64,000 bases of DNA, from NCBI RefSeq assembly GCF_001510665.1, contig NZ_LMTI01000004.1:372001-436000 (forward strand), read 5' to 3'. The translations under genes and the position numbers were made by a program. Under the pieces are notes generated by a model that saw only the letters and a list, made by a program, of their open reading frames with translations, was not told the DNA's origin and made no database searches. This DNA comes from Bacillus sp. FJAT-27445. Its GTDB lineage: Bacteria; Bacillota; Bacilli; Bacillales; Cytobacillaceae. Positions 15,590 to 22,702 of this stretch are shown here, one piece after another; positions within the stretch are counted from its first letter, which is position 1, and each line of letters begins with the position of its first letter.

Positions 15590-17167
15590 ATGTTAAAGCT
15601 CCTCATTGTAGATGACGAACAGATTGAGAGGGAAGGATTGGAGGCTATTTTGCAAAAAGCATTTCCCGACCTCGTCATCAGCCAGGCGAGGAACGGGAAA
15701 ATCGCTATCGAAATGGCGGCAGCGTTCATGCCGGATTTAATTTTGATGGACATTAAGATGCCTGGAATGACAGGGCTTGAAGCGGTAGAGCTAATCAGTG
15801 CGGACTTCCCGGAGATAAAATTTGTAATGGTAACGGCTTTTGACACCTTTGAGTATGCCCGCCAGGCAATTAAGCTTGGCGTCAAGGATTATTTGTTAAA
15901 GCCCAGCAAGGTAAGCGAAATCGTCGCGACAGTGGGCAAGGTACTCGAGCAAATAAAAGAAGAGCAGGAAAAAATCTCGGCGGAAAGGCTGCAGCAGGCT
16001 ACTCTGCAAAAAGCGTTGTCGCTCGCTGAGACGGATATCGTTACGCAGCTTCTGTTCGACCATGTACATGAAGTCCATTTGGACATGCTCGTTGAAATGC
16101 TGGACATCCGGTCAACGAATGAGCATTTTGTAATGAGCATTCTCGTTCCTCCGGGAGGGGAGAGTATGTATGCGGCAATTAAGGAGAAGGTCAGGAATTC
16201 GGGAAGCGCCTGGGTCGGCGCTCTGTATGGACGCCAGCTTCCAATTATTGTTTTTCGTGAGAAGGGCAAGCGGTTCCGCTGCCAGGCTATATTCCTTGCC
16301 AGAGAAATTTTGTCTCTTGCGAAATCAGACAGGGAATCTGGCTGGTTTGTCGGAATCGGGAATACATGCAACGCGCAAAATCAAATTAGGCAATCATACC
16401 AAGAGTCGCTAATAGCAACGATGGATACAACATTGCCCGCAAAGTATCGGTTCTATTCAGATGTTCCTACCATGGATACTGCCGCTGACTTCCAGCTTGC
16501 TAAACAAAGGGAAAAGCAATTTTTTGACCATATTAGGCTTGGCAGGTGGGAAGAAATCAAAAAGGGAATAATGGAATTGATTCTTCGTTATGAGAATGAA
16601 TCCGCCGACCTTTTGCAGGCGCAGCAGCGAATTCTTGAATTGCTTTGGATCGCATCTAGAATATTAACCGAAATAGGGGTAGAGGCAGATTCACCTTTCT
16701 ATTCTTTCCAAGCCCAGGATTTCCGGCAGCTGCGTGCGGAAACCGGACACTTGCTTGACCGGATGAAGCAAGCCTATGAAGAGAATGCTGGCCGGCTCGA
16801 GGCGGATACAATCCACAGGATCAAACAGTATATTATCAGCCACTCCCATGAAGACATCTCATTGGATACGCTGGGAAAGAAGGTAGGCTTGAGCCCGATT
16901 TATATAAGCAAAATGTTCAAGGAGAAGCTAGGTGTCAATTATATAGATTTTTTAACAGAGTGCCGGATTGAGAAGGCAAAGAAACTAATGGCGAATCCTG
17001 GGACGAGCCTTAAGGAAATTGCCATTGAGGTTGGCTACCATGAACCGAATTATTTTAGCAAGGTGTTTAAGAAATTGTGCGGCATTTCACCGACGGAATA
17101 CAGAGGATTGCTGCAGGGGAAAAAGGATGAAGTAAAAAGGAGCGTTGCCAATGGAAAGGGCTTTTAG
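15590..17167 (+). CDS. YesN-type response regulator with AraC DNA-binding domain
   Basis: 525 residues. Receiver at 1-125 with D8/D9, phospho-acceptor D54 (L-I-L-M-D-I-K-M-P-G), T near 83 and K-P near 105. A middle region of about 270 residues has no recognisable catalytic motif. C-terminal AraC/XylS helix-turn-helix pair from about 420: L-D-T-L-G-K-K-V-G-L-S-P-I-Y-I-S-K and I-A-I-E-V-G-Y-H-E-P-N-Y-F-S-K-V-F-K-K. ATG at 15590 with AAGGAG 11 bp upstream is preferred over the TTG at 15581, which is too close. Expected to activate the nearby sugar importer. Confidence 0.92.
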   Translation: MLKLLIVDDEQIEREGLEAILQKAFPDLVISQARNGKIAIEMAAAFMPDLILMDIKMPGMTGLEAVELISADFPEIKFVMVTAFDTFEYARQAIKLGVKDYLLKPSKVSEIVATVGKVLEQIKEEQEKISAERLQQATLQKALSLAETDIVTQLLFDHVHEVHLDMLVEMLDIRSTNEHFVMSILVPPGGESMYAAIKEKVRNSGSAWVGALYGRQLPIIVFREKGKRFRCQAIFLAREILSLAKSDRESGWFVGIGNTCNAQNQIRQSYQESLIATMDTTLPAKYRFYSDVPTMDTAADFQLAKQREKQFFDHIRLGRWEEIKKGIMELILRYENESADLLQAQQRILELLWIASRILTEIGVEADSPFYSFQAQDFRQLRAETGHLLDRMKQAYEENAGRLEADTIHRIKQYIISHSHEDISLDTLGKKVGLSPIYISKMFKEKLGVNYIDFLTECRIEKAKKLMANPGTSLKEIAIEVGYHEPNYFSKVFKKLCGISPTEYRGLLQGKKDEVKRSVANGKGF

Positions 17168-18245
17168 TCGATGTAAGCTTATTCTGCTTGCGTTTGCTCT
17201 TTTTTTTACGTCAGCCGGCTGCGAAAAAGTGGGGAGCCGGACCTCTACTGAAAAACAGCCAAAACCAAATCAACTTGCCAAGCCAACCAAGAAAGCAATA
17301 GGGAGGGAACCTCTTAAAATCGGTTTCTCTATGGACACTTTATTGGAGGAACGCTGGCAAAAAGATCGTGATTTATTTAAAGCAGCGGTGGAAGCGCTCG
17401 GAGCGGATGTGGAAATTTTGGCAGCAAACGGTGACGATGCCTTGCAAATTGCCCAGGCGGAGACACTAATCAGCCAAGGGGTCGACCTACTGGTTGTCGT
17501 TCCGCATAATGCAGAGGCAACCGCAACGATTGTCAACAAAGCCCACAAGGCCGGCATTAAAGTGATCGCCTACGACCGGCTCGTTAAAAACGCCAATATC
17601 GACCTTTATGTTTCCTTTGATAACGTGCAGGTTGGGGAACTCCAGGCAAAAGCCATAACGGAGTTGGTTCCAAAAGGAAAATATGTTTATATCGGCGGCG
17701 CCAGTACGGACAACAATGCCCATTTATTTAAAAAAGGTGTCTTTAATGTTCTTCAGCCGCTAATTGACAAAGGAGATATTACGGTGGTATTCGACCAGTG
17801 GAGCAAGGATTGGACCCCGGTGAATGCGCAGGCAAACATGGAGGCAGCCCTTAAAGCAAATAATAATAATATTGATGCAGTGATTGCTGCAAATGATGCA
17901 ACAGCGGGAGGCGCCATTAAAGCGCTGTCATCACAAGGCCTTGCAGGCAAAATACCGGTTGCTGGCCAGGACGCGGAGCTTGCCGGTGTCCAGCGAATCG
18001 TTGACGGCACCCAGACGATGACTGTTTACAAGCCGATAAATGCCCTAACTGAAAAAGCAGCCGAGGTGGCAGTCATGATCGCAAAAGGCGAGCATATCGA
18101 AGCAGACAGAAAAATGAACAACGGAAAAATTGAAGTACCATCCATTCTTCTTTCCCCAATCGCGGTAAATAGACAAAACATAGACCAAACCATCATCGCC
18201 GACGGCTTCCACTCAACGGAGGATGTTTATCGGCAGAAGCAGTGA
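17151..18245 (+). CDS. XylF-like sugar-binding lipoprotein
   Basis: 364 residues. Lipobox F-T-S-A-G-C with Cys near 25. D-T-L-L-E-E-R-W, V-I-A-Y-D-R-L, A-A-N-D-A-T-A-G-G-A-I, V-A-G-Q-D-A-E-L-A-G-V-Q-R-I and T-Q-T-M-T-V-Y-K-P-I match D-xylose-binding XylF closely, more so than the 9047 binding protein. AAGGAG 8 bp before the ATG at 17151 fixes the start; it overlaps the regulator gene by 17 bp. No ATPase or permease follows, so it probably feeds the importer encoded at 10251-12960. The stop lies in a triple GTGAAGCAG run. Confidence 0.9.
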   Translation: MERAFSRCKLILLAFALFFTSAGCEKVGSRTSTEKQPKPNQLAKPTKKAIGREPLKIGFSMDTLLEERWQKDRDLFKAAVEALGADVEILAANGDDALQIAQAETLISQGVDLLVVVPHNAEATATIVNKAHKAGIKVIAYDRLVKNANIDLYVSFDNVQVGELQAKAITELVPKGKYVYIGGASTDNNAHLFKKGVFNVLQPLIDKGDITVVFDQWSKDWTPVNAQANMEAALKANNNNIDAVIAANDATAGGAIKALSSQGLAGKIPVAGQDAELAGVQRIVDGTQTMTVYKPINALTEKAAEVAVMIAKGEHIEADRKMNNGKIEVPSILLSPIAVNRQNIDQTIIADGFHSTEDVYRQKQ

Positions 18246-18288
18246 AGCAGGTGAAGCAGTGAAGCAGGGGACGTTTCCTCTGCTTCAC
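18242..18288 (+). repeat. Dispersed palindrome, copy 8, with triplicated left arm
   Basis: GTGAAGCAG occurs three times (18242, 18251, 18259), the last as part of a full palindrome 18259-18288 (GTGAAGCAGGGGA, CGTT, TCCTCTGCTTCAC) followed by TTTT. The XylF-like gene stop is inside the first arm. Confidence 0.8.
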
Positions 18289-18447
18289 TTTTATATTGGC
18301 GCCAACCGTTGAACTGAAAAAATATCTTCCGTTTTGCTAAGGAGGACGGTTTTATTACCACAAATATCCAGTACTTCCTTTTCTTTAAGGTGCTAAAATA
18401 AATTGCCGATTCAGGCAATTTTAACTAATTATGAGGCAGGGACATCG

Positions 18448-18962
18448 ATGAAAAGCAGAATCCTATTAATTGTAATGGCAATTTTCTTTTTTACCGGAAC
18501 CATGGGAGCAATGCCGGGCATGGCCAAATCCTACACTTCGTACCAGCTAGTCCGAATTTCGGAAGGGTACGCGAGGGAGCTCTCTCCTCTCATTAACAGG
18601 TCTCCCCGGATGGGAAGTATATTTTCAATGGATCCGGCGTTGTCCTGCAAACCGGCTCAAGTTACGGTGAAGATATGAAGTATGTGGGGAGCCTGTACAG
18701 CCCTTTTGAAAAAATCGCATTTGACCTGAAGAACAACCGGGTCTATGCAAGCTCGGGCAAAGGGCTCGACATATATGATTACTCAACCTTTGAAAGAATC
18801 AAGCATTATGAATTGAATTATAAAATTGATTACCTGGCGGTAACAGGCAGCAGCCTGCTTGTCACTTATAAAGAGGCGGCGGCAGGAACGCTCCTTCCTA
18901 AAAAAACTGTCATGAAATACGTTTTGGCGAGTGACGGAACTCTGGCCATGCAAGCCCAATAG
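18448..18962 (+). pseudogene. Frameshifted secreted beta-propeller-like protein
   Basis: Frame 1 (18448-18678) gives a signal peptide (M-K-S-R-I-L-L-I-V-M-A..., cleavage after G-M-A-K) and an N-terminal stretch to I-N-R. The frame ending at 18962 gives V-S-P-D-G-K-Y-I-F-N-G-S-G then a long protein-like sequence with S-P-F-E-K-I-A-F-D-L-K-N-N-R-V-Y-A-S. S-P-D-G-K is the blade motif of YVTN/WD-type propellers, so the two frames were one protein of about 171 residues. The join is at 18598-18606 and needs one missing base. Either a real null allele or a sequencing error; only a blade or two remain, so it may be a remnant in any case. Confidence 0.65.
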
Positions 18963-19050
18963 CCTGGGAAAACCACCCGGTTAAGGTTTGAAACGGATGG
19001 TTTTTAAAAAGGGACAACGGAAAATACGTCCGTTTTCCAAAATAAATCCA

Positions 19051-19079
19051 TTGTGTGTTCAATTTCCTTATGCTACTAT
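19051..19079 (+). promoter_or_regulatory. Predicted sigma-A promoter of the MFS gene
   Basis: TTGTGT (19051-19056), 17 bp, TACTAT (19074-19079). Start of transcription near 19086 would place the first PyrR loop at the very 5' end of the RNA. Confidence 0.6.
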
Positions 19080-19095
19080 GAAAAAAATATAATTA

Positions 19096-19125
19096 CCTTT
19101 AAACCAGTCCAGAGAGGCTGAAAAG
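19096..19125 (+). promoter_or_regulatory. PyrR-binding loop 1
   Basis: Hairpin with lower stem CCTTT / AAAGG, upper stem CAG / CTG and loop TCCAGAGAGG (19108-19117), which matches the PyrR recognition consensus ARUCCNGNGAGGYU of Bacillus pyr leaders. The following AAAAGGGC (19121-19128) can pair with GCCCTTTT of the terminator (19169-19176) to form the antiterminator. Confidence 0.88.
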
Positions 19126-19166
19126 GGCGGCATTAAAAGCGATATATTCTTTAGCTATGGTTATCC

Positions 19167-19208
19167 ATGCCCTTTTGTCCTCCGCGGACGAAAGGGCATT
19201 TTATTTTG
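19167..19208 (+). terminator. PyrR-controlled attenuator terminator
   Basis: 14-bp stem 19167-19180 with 19186-19199 (one G-U), loop TCCGC, then TTTTATTTT. Left arm is shared with the antiterminator. Confidence 0.88.
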
Positions 19209-19218
19209 TGGAAAAAAA

Positions 19219-19254
19219 CTCTTTTAAGGGAAGTCCAGAGAGGCTTACAAAGAG
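19219..19254 (+). promoter_or_regulatory. PyrR-binding loop 2, near the ribosome site
   Basis: CTCTTT / AAAGAG lower stem, AAG / CTT upper stem, loop TCCAGAGAGG (19234-19243). No terminator follows it. CCATTCCTT (19273-19281) can pair with the ribosome site AAGGAGTGG (19310-19318), while GGATGGA (19254-19260), which overlaps the loop-2 stem, can pair with TCCATTCC (19272-19279). PyrR binding would therefore favour a hidden ribosome site. Confidence 0.75.
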
Positions 19255-19324
19255 GATGGATAAATACATGCTCCATTCCTTAAAAGAAGGTCCTGCTAAG
19301 AAAAATACAAAGGAGTGGTAAAGA

Positions 19325-20548
19325 ATGGATTATCGAAAAAAAACAGTAGTGGCATCGGTAGCGGGTTTGACTCTTGAGGGTATGGATATCATGTTCATTT
19401 CCTTTGCGATGTCGATGATTGTCTCGCAATTCAACATTAGTCTGGCGACTGGCGGATTAATTTCTTCCATTACAAATATGGGGATGCTGATCGGGGGAAT
19501 TATTTTCGGAATTATGGCGGACAAATTTGGCAGGGTCAGGATTTTCACGTACACAATTATCCTGTTTGCGATTGGAACAGCGCTAACAGGCTTAGCGGCA
19601 AATATTGAACAGGTCTATATCTTCAGATTTATCGCCGGGCTTGGCGCCGGGGGGGAGTATGGAATTGGGATGGCGCTAGTCGCAGAGGCTTGGCCGAAGA
19701 ATAAGCAGGGAAGGGCTTCTTCCTATGTAAGTGTTGGCGCCCAGTACGGGGTTATCCTCGCGGCACTGCTTAGCGCACTGATTCTGCCGACGCTAGGTTG
19801 GAGGGCGCTGTTCTTCGTTGGCATACTGCCTGTGATCTTTGCTTTCATTGTCCGAAAAAATCTAGAAGAATCTCCTGAATGGCTTGCCTCCCAGAAAAAT
19901 AAAAAGGCAAAAAGTAAGGAAAAAGGAAAGCTTGCACAGCTGTTTGAATCGCCACGGGTCGCATTTACAACAATGGGCCTGGCACTTATGGCAACCGTCC
20001 AGATTGCAGGCTATAACGGGCTGATGATCTGGCTCCCGTCCATGCTGCAGAAATCACAAGGCCTATCGGTTTCAAGCTCCGCGCTTTGGACGATCAGCAC
20101 AGCAGTCGGAATGATTCTTGGCATGCTCGTCTTCGGGCAATTCATGGACAGACTAGGCGCAAAAAAGGCCTATGGAATCTTCCTTCTGGCCTCTGCCGCT
20201 GCTGTGTTCCTGTATTCCTTCGCAACAGGCAGTGCTGGAGTCCTGATTGGCGGCGCGATTGTGGGCTTCTTTTCGAACGGAATGTTTGCCGGATACGGCG
20301 CCCTTATAAGCAGCTTTTATCCTGTTGAAATCCGTAGTACGGCAACAAACACAATCTTCAACTTCGGCCGCGCGGTTGGCGGGCTGTCGCCAATCCTGGT
20401 AGGCTATATTTTGCAGCATTACAACATGACAACAGCGATGGTTTACCTAGCAATTCTATACTGCATTTCATTTACCGCCATGATTACCTTAAAAAAGGAC
20501 CAATCCGGCAGTCCGATATCCCCCTTGCATACTGCAGAAAAATTATGA
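19325..20548 (+). CDS. MFS transporter under PyrR-type control
   Basis: 407 residues, 12 predicted membrane helices. G-I-M-A-D-K-F-G-R-V-R is the loop 2-3 MFS signature; F-I-A-G-L-G-A-G-G-E-Y-G-I-G and F-M-D-R-L-G-A-K-K fit the AAHS/SHS organic-acid symporter group. AAAGGAGTGG precedes the ATG by about 6 bp. The leader carries two PyrR-binding loops, so expression should fall when UMP/UTP is high; this suggests a pyrimidine or pyrimidine-precursor substrate (orotate, uracil or a nucleoside). The acid-symporter look favours orotate-like acids, but this is inference. A terminator follows. Confidence 0.85.
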   Translation: MDYRKKTVVASVAGLTLEGMDIMFISFAMSMIVSQFNISLATGGLISSITNMGMLIGGIIFGIMADKFGRVRIFTYTIILFAIGTALTGLAANIEQVYIFRFIAGLGAGGEYGIGMALVAEAWPKNKQGRASSYVSVGAQYGVILAALLSALILPTLGWRALFFVGILPVIFAFIVRKNLEESPEWLASQKNKKAKSKEKGKLAQLFESPRVAFTTMGLALMATVQIAGYNGLMIWLPSMLQKSQGLSVSSSALWTISTAVGMILGMLVFGQFMDRLGAKKAYGIFLLASAAAVFLYSFATGSAGVLIGGAIVGFFSNGMFAGYGALISSFYPVEIRSTATNTIFNFGRAVGGLSPILVGYILQHYNMTTAMVYLAILYCISFTAMITLKKDQSGSPISPLHTAEKL

Positions 20549-20558
20549 AATCTAACCC

Positions 20559-20592
20559 AAACCACCGGTTGCATTGCAGCCGGTGGTTTTTA
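20559..20592. terminator. Bidirectional terminator after the MFS gene
   Basis: 13-bp stem AACCACCGGTTGC / GCAGCCGGTGGTT (one wobble) around ATT, then TTTT. Shared with the convergent small gene at 20657. Confidence 0.9.
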
Positions 20593-20656
20593 TTTTAAAT
20601 AAACAAAACCAGGACAAAATTAATTCTGTCCCGGTTTCCTGGGTCCTCCGAATGTG

Positions 20657-20869
20657 CTAGGAACGTCGGCAGTGTCTGCGGCGGCGTCTGTTCTCGTTCT
20701 CGGCAGCTTCAAGCAGGTCGTTAATTAGGCAGCGGCGGACTGCACGGCAAAATTCGCGTCGGTTTTCAAAAACGCCTGCAACATTTTCAAGCTCCCTTTC
20801 TCTGGATTCGCTCCTCTTTCTCTTGTGGCCTGTAGTTCGTCCCGAAAGATTATTGTGATTGCATCCCAT
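20657..20869 (-). CDS. Small Arg-rich, Cys-containing hypothetical protein
   Basis: 70 residues starting M-G-C-N-H-N-N. AAAGGGGGG lies 7 bp before the ATG, so translation is likely. The sequence is highly charged, with one amphipathic stretch (V-F-E-N-R-R-E-F-C-R-A-V-R-R-C-L) and an arginine-rich tail R-R-R-R-R-H-C-R-R-S. Short Cys/His-containing proteins of this kind occur in spore outer layers, but I do not recognise a family and give no function. Confidence 0.5.
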   Translation of the reverse strand: MGCNHNNLSGRTTGHKRKRSESRERELENVAGVFENRREFCRAVRRCLINDLLEAAENENRRRRRHCRRS

Positions 20870-21041
20870 TTGTTTTCCCCCCTTTCTCCTTTAGATAGGA
20901 TATTCTATGCCGTTTTGTACAAGCTGTCTGGGGCTTGTCCCCGATTTAATAAAAATAGGCAGCTGATTTTTTAAAAAAGGGATGGAATATTTATGGGTGC
21001 CTGAGGAGTAACTATTCCTAATGGGATAGAAGGGATGGACG

Positions 21042-21335
21042 ATGATGAAAAAGTGGGCGTACTTACTGGCCGTGTTGAATTTCCTGGACGGTGCCGCTAC
21101 CTATGCGGGGATGAAAGTAGATTTGATCCATGAAGCAAATCCTACGTTGTCCAGTATGCCTCCCGGAACAATATTGTTCTTAAAAACAATATTAAGCCTT
21201 GCCCTTTTTTATTTAATAAAAAAAGTTAATCTGGCCCAGCCTGTTTTTAGGCTGATTATTATTGTAGGAAACAGCCTATATTCCTCTATTGTGGCGATGC
21301 ATCTTTATTGGATGTCGCTAATATGGGCCAGTTGA
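21042..21335 (+). CDS. DUF5658 family small membrane protein
   Basis: 97 residues with three hydrophobic helices. F-L-D-G-A-A-T-Y-A-G in helix 1, then E-A-N-P-T-L before helix 2, is the conserved core of DUF5658 (Asp, Thr/Tyr and Glu-Ala-Asn-Pro). Function unknown. Two ATGs stand in tandem, with AGAAGGGA upstream. The gene stands alone. Confidence 0.75.
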   Translation: MMKKWAYLLAVLNFLDGAATYAGMKVDLIHEANPTLSSMPPGTILFLKTILSLALFYLIKKVNLAQPVFRLIIIVGNSLYSSIVAMHLYWMSLIWAS

Positions 21336-21698
21336 ATTAGGAGATGGCACGCCTCCTGATGGACAGAGTCCCCTCCTAAAAGCGGGAAGGTTTACATGTT
21401 TTTCACCAGTTCCTTCATTATATGGTCAATTAATTGAAATGGTTGAAAAGAAGTAGGAACATACCATGCCGTTATCTCTGCTCAATGAGAGGCTGGGAGA
21501 GTTCTCTTTATGGCTTGAATACTTGCCGATTTGGGAACAAAATTTCGGCCTGTCCCTTTGGGGCTGAATAGCTTTGGGAAATTCAAGTAAAGTTTAACTG
21601 CATCATTAGCGATATGAGGAAAGAATTTTGTGATAGTAAGTAAATACAAGAATCGAATGTAGGGTGCGGAATGCCTGCAAGTAAATGACCTTAAGCAA

Positions 21699-21734
21699 AA
21701 AAACCACCTTCGCATAGGGCAATTGGTGGTTTTT
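21699..21734. terminator. Terminator-like hairpin
   Basis: AAAAACCACC / GGTGGTTTTT, 10-bp stem with a 16-base loop and T tract. About 365 bp past the DUF5658 stop with no gene directly before it. Confidence 0.6.
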
Positions 21735-21833
21735 CATGGATAATAGTTACATTTTTTCGCCAAATGGTTGACAATAAATTGAAGATTCAAAATAACTAAT
21801 TGCGAGTTGGTAAAATTTTCGTTTAAAACAGAA

Positions 21834-21865
21834 CTAAACAATTTAACAATTGTTAAATTGTTTAG
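21834..21865. repeat. Perfect 32-bp palindrome
   Basis: Half-site CTAAACAATTTAACAA followed at once by its exact reverse complement, no spacer. Lies in gene-free DNA 837 bp before the SLH gene. Could be a dimeric regulator operator. Confidence 0.85.
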
Positions 21866-22441
21866 CAGCGAATATTATAATCCATGTTTAGAAACTCATT
21901 GCTTGCCGATTAGGTATAAGGTCCAGGCGGCGTAGAAAATAACTCCCTAAATCATTCAAACTGTGTTTTTCTTGAAGGTTTCTTAAATTAGTAGTTCAGA
22001 TATCTACTCTTAGTACACTTGATCATACTGCCGTTATTATAAGAATTTAATATATGGTACTTTTTCACTATATTAACTTCGTTTCTAAATGTATCTTTTC
22101 CCTGATTTTTCTGGCAAGAATAGCCAAATGTTTATAAAAAGAATCATTCGGCTCCCTATTCTTTAGGAATTAGAAATAGTTTAGAGTGTAAAAATAGGAT
22201 AAATGGATAGTTAAGGAAGATTTTCTAACCAGATAACCTAGAAATATAGTAAATTGTTTAATCGGAAAATGTAGGCAATTTTTCCTATTTTTATAGACTA
22301 ACTTTAAAATTTAAAAAAGATTTTATGAGTCAATTTTATTAGAAGTCACAAAAAAACCAGAATTAAGTGAATATTTTGTTAGAATTTTGTTAAACTTAAG
22401 TTGAATTTTTGTGCTGCTATATTGTTTTTTCGATAATAATA

Positions 22442-22473
22442 CCCATTTTCCCATATAAATTGTGGAAAATGGG
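22442..22473. repeat. Inverted repeat CCCATTTTCC / GGAAAATGGG
   Basis: 10-bp perfect arms (22442-22451 and 22464-22473) around 12 bases, no T tract, so not an obvious terminator. About 230 bp before the SLH gene, possibly in its leader. Confidence 0.6.
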
Positions 22474-22702
22474 CAAAACTGCTTTATGATTCAGAATCTT
22501 TCGCCATTCGAATTAGTATGATAATTGTTAATCTTTTTTTAGCGAATCGAGAGTATTTTCCAAGGAAATATATGTTATAAATACTATAGAAGTATCGCAA
22601 TTTTCCAATAAGTACAAAAAATAGTAAAAGGAGGGCTTCAAAGTTTAGAACTGAATCTTAATCCAGATAAAGAAAAAGAAACAAGAGAGGGGAAACCACA
22701 AA

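Larger units (their letters stand above)
18963..19324 (+). other. 362-bp leader region of the MFS gene
   Basis: Gene-free. Holds a promoter, two PyrR-type RNA loops and an intrinsic terminator, each listed separately. Confidence 0.8.
21336..22702. other. 1367-bp gene-free A+T-rich region
   Basis: No convincing coding frame on either strand; the 77-codon minus frame at 21482-21715 has no ribosome site and unprotein-like composition. Holds a terminator-like hairpin (21699-21734), a perfect 32-bp palindrome (21834-21865) and a second inverted repeat (22442-22473). Probably includes a long leader for the SLH gene, as usual for abundant surface-protein genes. Confidence 0.6.

Noticed and set aside
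18598-18610. Programmed ribosomal frameshift in the propeller-like gene
   Set aside because: The join has no slippery heptamer or downstream structure; a plain one-base loss explains it.
21482-21715. 77-codon minus-strand frame in the gene-free region
   Set aside because: Begins within a terminator-like hairpin, no ribosome site, composition not protein-like.
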